A stretch of 64,000 bases of DNA, from NCBI RefSeq assembly GCF_015668195.1, contig NZ_JADPFC010000002.1, forward strand, positions 124,001-188,000, read 5' to 3'. This stretch comes from Romboutsia_C sp015668195 (GTDB lineage Bacteria; Bacillota; Clostridia; Peptostreptococcales; Peptostreptococcaceae). Under the pieces are notes generated by a model, which searched no databases, had not been told where the DNA came from, and was given only the letters and a program-made list of their open reading frames with translations. Positions 52,462-60,886 of the stretch are shown here, piece after piece. The position numbers and the translations under genes are program-made. The first letter of the stretch is position 1; the number at the start of each line of letters is the position of its first letter.

Positions 52462-52782
52462 ATGAATATAAATAAAAAAGCACTTGAACTTGCTAATTCT
52501 ATTAAATCTAGTGATGAATTTAAACTTATGAAGAAATCTAAAGCTCAACTTGATAAAAATAAAAATCTAAAAAGACAATTTGATAATTATATAGATAAAA
52601 AAAATAAACTCTACTCTAATAATAGACTAGAAGATGCATCAAATAAATTAGCAGAACTTAACAAGGAATATGAAGAATTTTTTAACTTGCCTCTAGTTTC
52701 TAGCTATATGAAATCCACTAGAGATTTTAATAACCTTATGGAGAAAGTATATAAGTCTATAGAAAAAGAATTATTAAAATAG
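52462..52782 (+). CDS. YlbF/YmcA-family regulator-like protein
   Basis: The 106-residue protein is all-helical with the family layout ALELANSIKSSDEFKLMKKSKAQLDKN then KLAELNKEYEEFFNLPLVSSYMKS. It matches YlbF/YmcA (Com_YlbF), small helical proteins that with YaaT form a complex tuning RNase Y and development in B. subtilis. Which member of the family this is cannot be fixed. A GGGAGG site precedes the ATG; a terminator follows. Confidence 0.85.
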   Translation: MNINKKALELANSIKSSDEFKLMKKSKAQLDKNKNLKRQFDNYIDKKNKLYSNNRLEDASNKLAELNKEYEEFFNLPLVSSYMKSTRDFNNLMEKVYKSIEKELLK

Positions 52783-52800
52783 GAAAATTTTTCCATAAGA

Positions 52801-52838
52801 TATAAATAAAGAATGCCCGTAGACATTCTTTATTTATA
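52801..52838. terminator. 15-bp symmetric terminator
   Basis: TATAAATAAAGAATG pairs perfectly with CATTCTTTATTTATA around an eight-base loop; it serves both convergent genes. Confidence 0.8.
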
Positions 52839-52848
52839 TCTTAATATT

Positions 52849-53928
52849 TTAATATTTTGGACACCCCATATGTTTCATCATATTTTTCATATTCATATAA
52901 TAGTGCATCCACATATCATTTGCATCTTGGCAATAATTAGAATATGGATCCATATAAGGCATACCAACCATTGGATATTCATCTGCCATATCTCCGATAT
53001 AATGCATATTACACATATCATACATAGGGCTTACATAAGTTGCACAATCACACTCCATATACATATCTTCTTTGCAATGTGGCTTACAATATTCTGGCTT
53101 TAGCCCTATATCACAATATTCTTTTTTACTTTTTTTGTAATGTGGCTTAGTTTCTTTAGTATCGCATGTACAATATTTTTTATGATCACAATTTATATAT
53201 TTTTTCATATCCATTTCACATTTGTCTAACTTACTACTACATTTTTTTATCATTTCTTCACATTTTTTAGACTTATGTCCATATTCTTTTATTTTATCTT
53301 CTGCAGATTTATAGCATTCTAATGCTTTTTCATCAAATTTTAAAGCTTTAGCATATAAACATTTAGCTTTTTCACTTAATTCTTGTGCCCTGTCTCTTAA
53401 ATCTTTTGCTTTTTCGCACTTACATGTTGCTTCGTTTTCTATTTCTTCAGCTTCTTTATGCAAGCATTTAGCCTTTTCACAAAGTTCTCTAGCTTTTTCC
53501 ATTAATTCTTTAGCTTTACATTCTGCGGCTCTAGATTCTTTTTCGCTACATTGTGCTTTTTCTCTTAAATCATTAGCTTTTGCTGATAATACATTTGATG
53601 ATTTTTCACATTCTCTAGCCTTTTCCATTAACTCATTAGCTTTACATTCACAGCGTGATGCTTCATCAAATAAATCTTCTGCTTTTTGTGCTAATTCTAA
53701 GCACTTATCTACACATGTAATCTCAAAATGATCATCAAATTTGCAATCATCCATAAAATCACATTTACTCTCGTGATCACAGTCTATATATTTTTTTGAA
53801 GGCTTTTTGCAAGAAATATTAGATTTGTATGAGTTACATGGTTTACATGATTTTACTTTTTCATTGCATACATTAAAATTGTCACACTTAGATTGACATC
53901 CACACCCTTGACTTTTCTTTTTCTTCAT
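52849..53928 (-). CDS. Cysteine-rich coiled-coil protein, possible spore surface component
   Basis: This 359-residue protein has about 37 cysteines by my count (about 10 percent). The first 70 residues are Lys/Cys-rich. Residues 72-230 form a long coiled-coil-like helix of repeating units such as CEKAKDLRDRAQELSEKAK and CKANELMEKARECEK, in which Cys recur at helix-register positions together with Ala, Lys and Glu. The last 115 residues are again Cys-rich, with many Met and Tyr (YMNMKNMMKHMGC). No signal peptide. Cys-rich proteins in clostridia often form disulfide-linked exosporium layers; this one is not CdeC or CdeM as I recall them. Role is inferred, not shown. Orphan gene, upstream of no operon. 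Confidence 0.6.
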   Translation of the reverse strand: MKKKKSQGCGCQSKCDNFNVCNEKVKSCKPCNSYKSNISCKKPSKKYIDCDHESKCDFMDDCKFDDHFEITCVDKCLELAQKAEDLFDEASRCECKANELMEKARECEKSSNVLSAKANDLREKAQCSEKESRAAECKAKELMEKARELCEKAKCLHKEAEEIENEATCKCEKAKDLRDRAQELSEKAKCLYAKALKFDEKALECYKSAEDKIKEYGHKSKKCEEMIKKCSSKLDKCEMDMKKYINCDHKKYCTCDTKETKPHYKKSKKEYCDIGLKPEYCKPHCKEDMYMECDCATYVSPMYDMCNMHYIGDMADEYPMVGMPYMDPYSNYCQDANDMWMHYYMNMKNMMKHMGCPKY

Positions 53929-54186
53929 AATACGTCAAAACCCCTTTTGCTGTAATATTCAACTCACATAATAAACTTATGCTGTCTAATATAATTATAT
54001 GAAAATCTTAAAATCTGGTTACTAGTTCTTTTAATAATATTATTAAAGTAATTAATACTAAAATTATAAATATTTTTAATATATTAGTTTTAGATTATAT
54101 TTTTTGATCATTTACACATCCTATTTATATATTAAAATTTAATTAATTTTTAATATTATATATTATATCTTGATGGGAGTGACACC

Positions 54187-54405
54187 ATGGATAAAGATAA
54201 TCAATTATTAAAAGGCATTTTAATAGGATCTACTACATTAGCTGCTTTAAGTGTAATTAGTCCTTCAGTTAGAAAAGTAACAACATCAACAGTTAAAGCA
54301 ACTTGCAAGCAACAAATGAAACTTCTTGCAGGTATAGGTATATTATCTATAGCTAACTATATATCAAATCTTGATGATGATATATATACAATAGATGATA
54401 TATAA
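54187..54405 (+). CDS. 72-residue protein of unknown function
   Basis: The small protein starts MDKDNQLLKGILIGSTTLAA, has two hydrophobic helical stretches (GILIGSTTLAALSVISP and KLLAGIGILSIANYISNL) with a basic middle (VRKVTTSTVKATCKQQMK), and an acidic end (DDDIYTIDDI). It could insert in a membrane as a hairpin. A GGGAG site sits nine bases before the ATG. It is not part of an operon I can see. Confidence 0.6.
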   Translation: MDKDNQLLKGILIGSTTLAALSVISPSVRKVTTSTVKATCKQQMKLLAGIGILSIANYISNLDDDIYTIDDI

Positions 54406-54496
54406 TTTATATGATAATTGTTTCTACTTTATATTTCTTTGAAAACATATAGAAATTATAAGTAACTTAAAAAACAACATAATCATAAAAACATAA

Positions 54497-54534
54497 AAAA
54501 GTCAGTATTAGAAATACTTCTAATACTGACTTTT
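54497..54534. terminator. 17-bp symmetric terminator
   Basis: AAAAGTCAGTATTAGAA pairs perfectly with TTCTAATACTGACTTTT around ATAC; it spans the stop codon of the GerMN gene and also serves the 72-residue gene. Confidence 0.88.
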
Positions 54535-55084
54535 AATCTAATGATATTAACTTATCATTATAATATAGTTGTACATTTTTTATCCAATCGCCTTTATAAT
54601 CTTCTTGAATTATATTTTTTACAATTGTATTTATCGTGTACTCTTTTGTTGTTTCATTTAGATAATCTTTCCCCCAAGATACTCTACTTTCTGAATCAGT
54701 TTTTGGTTCTATCAAGTCAATCCTTGCAGTATTATTCTTAATAAAAACAGTGACTTTCATTGGTAAACTATTAAAGCACTCCTTAGATAATACATTTATA
54801 ATACTTTCTATCTTTTCTTGAAGTGTACTATCTTTTTTAACTTCTATATACTTAACTTCTTTTGGGTCATCTTTAAGTATATGTATAGGTATGTTAATGA
54901 TATCTGAATTTTGCTTTATTTTATCCGATTCTTTTAGTGTTGCTTCACTTTGAGATATTTCACTTTCTACTGCAGAAGATGGTTTAACTTCTACTTTATT
55001 ATCATCATGTACGCTTTTATCACTACACCCTATAACTAAAAGTGAAGTAAAAGCTGTCATTAAACTTAATGCTAATTTATTCAT
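54533..55084 (-). CDS. Lipoprotein with GerMN domain
   Basis: The 183-residue protein has a lipoprotein signal with the lipobox LVIGC, so Cys20 should be lipidated. A Glu/Ser-rich linker (about 25-65) leads into a GerMN-type domain at about 75-180: SLPMKVTVFIKNNTARIDL, and the ending IKNVQLYYNDKLISLD. GerM of B. subtilis is needed for spore cortex and germination; many GerMN proteins are simply envelope lipoproteins. Single gene. Confidence 0.82.
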   Translation of the reverse strand: MNKLALSLMTAFTSLLVIGCSDKSVHDDNKVEVKPSSAVESEISQSEATLKESDKIKQNSDIINIPIHILKDDPKEVKYIEVKKDSTLQEKIESIINVLSKECFNSLPMKVTVFIKNNTARIDLIEPKTDSESRVSWGKDYLNETTKEYTINTIVKNIIQEDYKGDWIKNVQLYYNDKLISLD

Positions 55085-55202
55085 AAGTATACCTCTTCTT
55101 TTTATATTTATAAATATTATAACATAGTATACTTTATATTTTTAGCATTTTTTATTGGAGTTAATTGATTATTCTATATTTTTTGGCTATAATTTCATTT
55201 AT

Positions 55203-56210
55203 TTAATGTAAATTTATATTATCTGCTTTTACATTTATAATATATTTCTCTTCCTTATTTACACTTTCTTTATTTAAAGTTCCCTTTAATTCTTTTAAAT
55301 CTTCATCATTTCTATAATTTTCATCAATGAGCATATTACTTGCATTTATACCAGATATAGATTTCATATCTACACTAAAATTATAGTTTTTATTTGGTAT
55401 ATTTATATAGACGCTTGAATTGTATGCATTTATATTTAATTCTTTAGCTATTGGTATATTTGTATCTATATTAATATTTAAACTACTATTACTATTTTGA
55501 GTTATATTTATAGTTTTTGGTATAAATTTTTCAATATCATCTATAAATACTTCATCTTGAGCTGAATATATTTCAGTTCCATCACTTTCTATATTAACGT
55601 TGTCTATTCCTATTAATTCCTCTGTAGATAAGTATATATGTCCATTAGACTTTATATCTAGATTTTTAAGTGTTTTCATCCCTTTAGGCAGCGATATATA
55701 CCCATTTATGGTCTTATAATAGACACTATCTAGTAATAGGTTGTTTTCTATGCTTAATCTTGCATAATCAGTAGATGCATTTATATTTATATTATTTGGA
55801 ACATATATAATTAAACTTTGACTATGATTATAGTAAAATGCATTAATAACATTTTCTATAAGTTCTTCTAAATTGTTGCTTTTTTTATAGTTATATTTCT
55901 TTTCATTTTCAACTATACTCAATTTATTGCTATCTTCTTTAATATTGTAGTTACTTATACCTTTTTTCACTACTTTAACTTCATTTCCTTCATATTTTTC
56001 TATTATTATATTACTTCCTTTAGTCTTTACATCTAAGTTTTCTATACTTATATTTTTATTATAAATTACTTGTTCTTTATCTAAATTTTTTTCTATATTA
56101 GATATAGTTTGCGTAAAATAAGGAACAGATGATATAGAAAAGTATATAGTACCAACTATACCAACTACTATTAATATTATTGAAAATATGGTTACCTTTT
56201 TATTCATCAT
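55203..56210 (-). CDS. DUF4097-family beta-strand repeat membrane protein
   Basis: I choose the ATG at 56210 (a second ATG follows at once) after GGAGAGAG; the product is 335 residues starting MMNKKVTIFSIIL. One N-terminal membrane helix (6-27) is followed by an outer beta-strand solenoid rich in Asn, Ile and Ser (IEKYEGNEVKVVKKG, NINASTDYARLSIENN, NINIDTNIPIAKELNI), typical of the DUF4097/adhesin-like fold. It overlaps the DUF1700 gene by 11 bases, so it is translationally coupled. With the padR gene it forms a three-gene module known in many Firmicutes. Confidence 0.82.
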   Translation of the reverse strand: MMNKKVTIFSIILIVVGIVGTIYFSISSVPYFTQTISNIEKNLDKEQVIYNKNISIENLDVKTKGSNIIIEKYEGNEVKVVKKGISNYNIKEDSNKLSIVENEKKYNYKKSNNLEELIENVINAFYYNHSQSLIIYVPNNININASTDYARLSIENNLLLDSVYYKTINGYISLPKGMKTLKNLDIKSNGHIYLSTEELIGIDNVNIESDGTEIYSAQDEVFIDDIEKFIPKTINITQNSNSSLNINIDTNIPIAKELNINAYNSSVYINIPNKNYNFSVDMKSISGINASNMLIDENYRNDEDLKELKGTLNKESVNKEEKYIINVKADNINLH

Positions 56211-56919
56211 CTCTCTCTCCTTCCTTAAAACTATTCTCCTCTTTATTATTAGCTTCTTTTTTCTTGCTAGCATTTATATATAGTTTTCTTGTTTTCATCC
56301 AATTTTTATATCTATTTACACTTGTTTTATATATAGATATTATAAATATATATATTTGCCAGGCTAGTATTTGACCACCTACAAATGCAATAGACATAAA
56401 TACATAAAGTCCCATTACCTCATGTGTTTGAGATATAAAATTCATTATTATAGGCATTGTAGCTATATATAAACCAATTAATGAAACTAGTATAATACCA
56501 ACTACAGATAAAAATAATACTATTAAAAATCTTGGAATGAGTACCATTAAAGATAGTATACTAAGGCCTAATTGTATTATTTTTCTTTTATTTTGATTAT
56601 TGTTTTCAATATCTAAAGTTAATTTTTCACTAACTCTATCTTTTAAGTTTATATATTGCCTTTTAAAATTTGACTTTATTATATTTATTTTTAGTCTCAT
56701 ATTATTATTTTCTTCTTTATTTTTAGTCTCTGCTATAAGTTCACTAGCTATAGTTTTAGGCGAACCAAGAGATTTTATTATTTCTATATCATTTTTTCCC
56801 TCTATTGTTCCATCTAAAAAATATTCTTCATAGTCTCTTAGTATATCTCCTATTTCTTCTTCTGAAAAACTACCTTTAAGGTAATCTCTTAATATATCTA
56901 AAAATTCAACTCTATTCAA
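56200..56919 (-). CDS. DUF1700 (HAAS-type) membrane protein
   Basis: I choose the TTG at 56919, a few bases after AAAGGAGTGA, giving 239 residues. The first 75 residues match the HAAS/DUF1700 signature: EFLDILRDYLKGSFSEEEIGDILRDYEEYF and IIKSLGSPKTIASELI, each shown in part. Three or four membrane helices follow at about 115-200 (LGLSILSLMVLIPRFLIVLFL, VVGIILVSLIGLYI, VFMSIAFVGGQILAW). The protein sits between a PadR regulator and a DUF4097 protein, a conserved association. It may be the partner of the regulator or a membrane stress sensor. Confidence 0.87.
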   Translation of the reverse strand: MNRVEFLDILRDYLKGSFSEEEIGDILRDYEEYFLDGTIEGKNDIEIIKSLGSPKTIASELIAETKNKEENNNMRLKINIIKSNFKRQYINLKDRVSEKLTLDIENNNQNKRKIIQLGLSILSLMVLIPRFLIVLFLSVVGIILVSLIGLYIATMPIIMNFISQTHEVMGLYVFMSIAFVGGQILAWQIYIFIISIYKTSVNRYKNWMKTRKLYINASKKKEANNKEENSFKEGERDDE

Positions 56920-56933
56920 TATTATCACTCCTT

Positions 56934-57239
56934 TTACTCTATCAAAATATTTACAGCTTTGACGAAATCTTTCCATTCTATAATTAACTTATTTAAGTTT
57001 TCTTTTCCTAAATCTGTTAATTTATAATACTTCCTAGCAGGTCCCTCACTCGATTCTAATATATATGTGTCAAAATATCCCTCTTTTGTAAGTCTTCTAA
57101 GAATAGGGTATATAGTTCCTTCATTAACTTCTATAACTTTAGATATATTTTGTACTATTTCATATCCGTACATGTCTTTTTTAGAAATAAGAGCTAGTAC
57201 ACATATTTCAAGTACTCCTTTTCTAAACTGAGTATTCAC
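56934..57239 (-). CDS. PadR-family transcriptional regulator
   Basis: I choose the GTG at 57239 behind GAGGAGGGG, giving 101 residues starting MNTQFRKGVLEICVLAL. The winged helix carries the PadR signature: DMYGYEIVQNISK, the EGTIYPILRRLTKEGY recognition helix, and SSEGPARKYYKLTDLGKE wing. It probably represses the operon it heads and responds to cell-envelope stress, as usual for this type of module. The DUF1700 gene starts 14 bases downstream. Confidence 0.94.
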   Translation of the reverse strand: MNTQFRKGVLEICVLALISKKDMYGYEIVQNISKVIEVNEGTIYPILRRLTKEGYFDTYILESSEGPARKYYKLTDLGKENLNKLIIEWKDFVKAVNILIE

Positions 57240-57392
57240 AAAACCCCTCCTCTCTTTAAACAACCTACTGTGTATAACACACTACATTGTTTTATTATAG
57301 TAGTTATTATATAATAGCATAGTACTTTGCTTTACACAATAGTAATTTATAATAAGTTAATATTAAAATCATTCTTGAAGTTGATAATTTTA

Positions 57393-57424
57393 AAAAAGGA
57401 GCTATCAAAATCTTAAATAGCTCC
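57393..57424 (-). terminator. Terminator of the YjiH-like gene
   Basis: GGAGCTAT pairs with ATAGCTCC around an 11-base loop, followed on the minus strand by TTTTTTAAA. It separates the YjiH-like gene from the padR module. Confidence 0.8.
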
Positions 57425-57429
57425 ATCCC

Positions 57430-58758
57430 TTATATTAAATATCCACTATACAAGTACGCTATAAATATATATATTATTATAATTAAATTAATTCTAAGTA
57501 GATAAGATATTGTAAACTCTTTTATATTTATTTTTAATGTCATTTTGCTATTTACTATATATAAAATATTTGTGCTGATAGATGTACAACTTAAAATTCC
57601 TATTATACAGATTAAAATTTTAGTTTGTATACTTATGCTTTTGTCTATATTATTTATTCCTATTATTGTGTTATAAAATACATCTATTATAAATCCTAAT
57701 AACTCATTTATATTTTTAACTTGCAAAGCATTTAATACTGGATTAATCAAAATTTTTATTATTTCTATTATTATCTCACTATTTAATATTATCTGTCCTA
57801 TATATAGAAATATAACTATATTTGGTATAAGATTTATAGATATACTTATGGTTTCCTCTAAATTATCTATAATTTCTTTAAATATATTTTTATTTTCACT
57901 ATTAGATAAATAATATTTTATTGTTTTTTTTAATTTATCTTTTTTAGGGTAACTGTTTTTTTTATTACTTTTTAAATAATATGATTTTTTTCTCTTAGAT
58001 ATTGGATATATTCTACTTAATACCATATTCATTAATATTAATACAGTAGTCGATACTGTAATAGCATAAATTAGATTTATATTTAGATATTCACATATAT
58101 AAATAACTATTGGGTATGAAAGTATTGAAAAATTTAATATTATATTACAAGCTTCGTATTCTTTTAATTTACCTTCTCTATATAATTTGTTAGTCATAAA
58201 CATTCCACAAAATGGGTTTGTAAAAATGTATACCAATATATTTAAAAAACTTATACCATTTATTCTAAATAGCACTTTTGTATATTTATTTAGATAAACA
58301 CTTGTTAATTCTAACAATCCATATTCTAAAAAAGGCATAAATAAAACACCTATAGTAAATACAGTTATTGTATCTAAAACTACTTCTTCTATAAGAAGAT
58401 ACACATTATCATTTCCTAAAAATCCATTTTTACTTCCAAAAAATATATTTACTAAGAAAATTAATGCTACAATTTTACTAATCATAAGAATACTTTTATT
58501 TTTCAGGTTACCTTTTAATATTTCTTTAAACATTCCTATAATTAAATAAAATACAATACACACTTCTATAAAATGCTTCATATTGCTTTGAAGCTTATAT
58601 GATATATGATATATTAAAGTCAACACTTGTCCATTTAATTTAATAGGTATAAAAAATATAATTATTCCAATTACTGTGTATATTATAGATTTTGATAATT
58701 TTATAAAATATTCTTTATTATAATCATCTTTTACATTAATTTTATTAATATTTTCCAT
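57430..58758 (-). CDS. Divergent YjiH-like membrane protein
   Basis: The 442-residue protein has about ten membrane helices and very high Ile/Leu/Asn/Lys content. It aligns with the YjiH transporter at 40.9 kb: FMPFLEYGLLELTSVYL against FLPLVVDFGLMDLLGTL, GMFMTNKLYREGKLKEYEAC against GVMITSTQYKQGYYTTKEAV, and SRIYPISK against PRIYPLNK. It lacks most of the polar residues of the first Gate motif and has no T-box leader. It is single, with a terminator. It may have a different substrate or be losing function. Confidence 0.75.
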   Translation of the reverse strand: MENINKINVKDDYNKEYFIKLSKSIIYTVIGIIIFFIPIKLNGQVLTLIYHISYKLQSNMKHFIEVCIVFYLIIGMFKEILKGNLKNKSILMISKIVALIFLVNIFFGSKNGFLGNDNVYLLIEEVVLDTITVFTIGVLFMPFLEYGLLELTSVYLNKYTKVLFRINGISFLNILVYIFTNPFCGMFMTNKLYREGKLKEYEACNIILNFSILSYPIVIYICEYLNINLIYAITVSTTVLILMNMVLSRIYPISKRKKSYYLKSNKKNSYPKKDKLKKTIKYYLSNSENKNIFKEIIDNLEETISISINLIPNIVIFLYIGQIILNSEIIIEIIKILINPVLNALQVKNINELLGFIIDVFYNTIIGINNIDKSISIQTKILICIIGILSCTSISTNILYIVNSKMTLKINIKEFTISYLLRINLIIIIYIFIAYLYSGYLI

Positions 58759-58936
58759 ATCACCACCTCTTTTATTATTTTCAATTCTTATTTGCTATTT
58801 CCTCTATAAAGTTTTAAATTATAAATTATTTATAGACATTTAGAATATAACATCAACTTCTATTATTGCTTATTTTTCCTTATATGGTTATAATAAATTA
58901 TACTTATTAAGGTAATTTTTTAGAGGTGAATATTTA

Positions 58937-60058
58937 ATGGATATAGATAATAAAAAGACTGTACTAATTCTTACTGCTCAATTTGGCGCAGGACATATAA
59001 GTGCAGCAAATGCCATAAAAGACTATATTTTAGAAAAGGATTCTTCTGTTAATGTAATAATAGAAAATTTTATAACTGCTAGTATACCTAGGATGAACAA
59101 ACCAATGGTAAAGCTTTATGAAAATAATACTAAATATGTTCCTGGATTATATAACTACTATTATTATTTAAAAAAATCCTTTGATTCAAAACATGATATA
59201 GCTCATAAATTATATACTCCTAAGCTTATCGAATTTATATTAGATGTAAATCCTGATGTTATTATATCAACATTTCCTCTTGCTGCAGCTTGTGTGTATA
59301 ATTTTAAGATTAAATACCCTAGTATTAATATTCCCACACTAACAGTTGTAACAGATGTAGTTGATAGCCTTGAATGGATATATCCAGATACAAGCATGTA
59401 TTTTGTACCATCATTAGAAATAAAAAATAGATATGTTCAAAAAGGTATTAATCCAGAATCTATAAAAGTAACTGGTGTACCCATAAATAAAAAGTTTTGT
59501 ATTGAAAATAAGACAAAAGAATCTAATAAGTATAAAATTTTATTACTTGGTGGTGGTAGAGGTTTATTTGATATAGATGAAGATTTCATGTATTGGATTG
59601 ATGAATTTATAGAAAATAACTGTAATAACATAGAGATAGCTATTGTTACTGGTAAAAATAAGAAGCTTTATAATATATTAAAAGAAAAAAAGCCTCTAAA
59701 TAATATTAAGGTTTTAGGATTTGTTACTGATATGCACAATCTACTAAAAGAGTATGATTTAATGATAACTAAACCTGGAGGGGCAACATTATTTGAGGGG
59801 ATTCTTTCTCAAACACCAGTTGTCGTTAAACTTCCTAAGGTAGGACAAGAAATAGAAAATGCCAGATTCATAATAGATAAAGGAATTGGATTAGTATATA
59901 CAAATGATGAAGATTTAAAAGATATTTTTAATAGTATAGCTTCAAATAAATTTGATTCTATATTTAATTTTATGAAGTGCAATATGAAATCTTTTAAAAA
60001 CACTATAGAAAATGAAAGTATTGGAGACAGTATTTTAAAGCTAATAAATAACAAGTAA
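58937..60058 (+). CDS. Processive diacylglycerol glycosyltransferase-like protein (UgtP/MGDG synthase family)
   Basis: The 373-residue protein is a GT28-type glycosyltransferase. The N-terminal MGDG-synthase domain has LTAQFGAGHISAANAI at about 12-27 and VDSLEWIYPDTSMYFVPS in the middle. The C-terminal domain has LLLGGGRGLFDIDED, VLGFVTDMHNLLKEYDLMITKPGGATLFEG and the nucleotide-sugar binding VKLPKVGQEIENARF. UgtP adds glucose from UDP-glucose to diacylglycerol for glycolipid anchors of lipoteichoic acid. Whether glucose or galactose is used is not clear. Its end shares a terminator with the next gene. Confidence 0.88.
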   Translation: MDIDNKKTVLILTAQFGAGHISAANAIKDYILEKDSSVNVIIENFITASIPRMNKPMVKLYENNTKYVPGLYNYYYYLKKSFDSKHDIAHKLYTPKLIEFILDVNPDVIISTFPLAAACVYNFKIKYPSINIPTLTVVTDVVDSLEWIYPDTSMYFVPSLEIKNRYVQKGINPESIKVTGVPINKKFCIENKTKESNKYKILLLGGGRGLFDIDEDFMYWIDEFIENNCNNIEIAIVTGKNKKLYNILKEKKPLNNIKVLGFVTDMHNLLKEYDLMITKPGGATLFEGILSQTPVVVKLPKVGQEIENARFIIDKGIGLVYTNDEDLKDIFNSIASNKFDSIFNFMKCNMKSFKNTIENESIGDSILKLINNK

Positions 60059-60080
60059 TACACTTGTTATTTATTAGCTT
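60038..60080. terminator. 19-bp perfect terminator spanning two stop codons
   Basis: AAGCTAATAAATAACAAGT pairs perfectly with its complement at 60062-60080 around a five-base loop; both convergent coding sequences end within it. Confidence 0.85.
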
Positions 60081-60747
60081 TTTTAAATTTATCTAAATAT
60101 ATTATGTTGTCTTTTTTGCTTTCTAATATCTTAATATTTTTGTTACTTAACTTTTTACTAGCATAATTAAATATATTATATATTATATATATTTCTCCTA
60201 TAAGAAATAATATATTTACTAGCATCTCTAATGTTACTGTTGTTTTATAGCTTTCATTACTATAATTTATTATAGTGTAAGACTTTATAAATATTATAAC
60301 TAAAATATGAATATTTATTATATTTGAAATCCTATTAAATTCATTATAGAGGTTATACTTTCTTATATTATTTTTTATAATATACTTACTATGACCATTA
60401 GCCCTTAGTATATCTGTGTATAAAGTACTTGCTATATCTTTTTTTAATAAATTACTAATAATTATAGCTACTAGTATTCCTATTAGGATATATATATCAT
60501 ATGCATATTTTTCAAAACCTGAATCCATATCTTTTTTTACTAAATGTATTATTATATATATGAAAGAAAATATTATTGCTGTGATGTTTAATCTATGTTG
60601 GTTTTTAAATGTATAAAGTGAATAAAGTATCCCTGGTACTATTAATAATATAGATATATACTCTAGGTTTTTCCCTTCACTTATATAACAAAATCCCAAA
60701 GGTAAAAGTATATAAAAAAACATATCTAATAGAAAATCTTTTTTCAT
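60067..60747 (-). CDS. Membrane protein of unknown function
   Basis: The 226-residue protein has about six hydrophobic helices in three pairs (FFYILLPLGFCYI, ISILLIVPGILYSLY, IIFSFIYIIIHLV, ILIGILVAIIIS, INIHILVIIFIKSY, ILFLIGEIYIIYNIF) separated by short charged loops, and ends in a Lys-rich tail (ILESKKDNIIYLDKFKKANK). I do not recognise the family. The middle loop between helices four and five is the longest and basic (SKYIIKNNIRKYNLYNEFN). Confidence 0.6.
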   Translation of the reverse strand: MKKDFLLDMFFYILLPLGFCYISEGKNLEYISILLIVPGILYSLYTFKNQHRLNITAIIFSFIYIIIHLVKKDMDSGFEKYAYDIYILIGILVAIIISNLLKKDIASTLYTDILRANGHSKYIIKNNIRKYNLYNEFNRISNIINIHILVIIFIKSYTIINYSNESYKTTVTLEMLVNILFLIGEIYIIYNIFNYASKKLSNKNIKILESKKDNIIYLDKFKKANK

Positions 60748-60845
60748 GGCATCATCCCTTTTTAAATTTTCTAAATTTTCTAACTTTTTAACTTATAAAT
60801 TATGCTTATGTTTTTTGATTATCTTATTATAATTTATTTTATGCT

Positions 60846-60874
60846 AAAAAGAAGGGTATATTCCCCTCCTTTTT
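60846..60874 (-). terminator. Terminator of the M23 peptidase gene
   Basis: AAAAAGGAGGG pairs with CCCTTCTTTTT on the minus strand with one G-U pair, ending in a T run 13 bases past the stop. Confidence 0.75.
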
Positions 60875-60886
60875 AATATATTTCAA

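Noticed and set aside
52813..53103. 96-residue His/Ile-rich plus-strand ORF over the Cys-rich gene
   Set aside because: Its His richness is the mirror of the Met/Cys/Tyr codons in the real minus-strand gene; no start signal.
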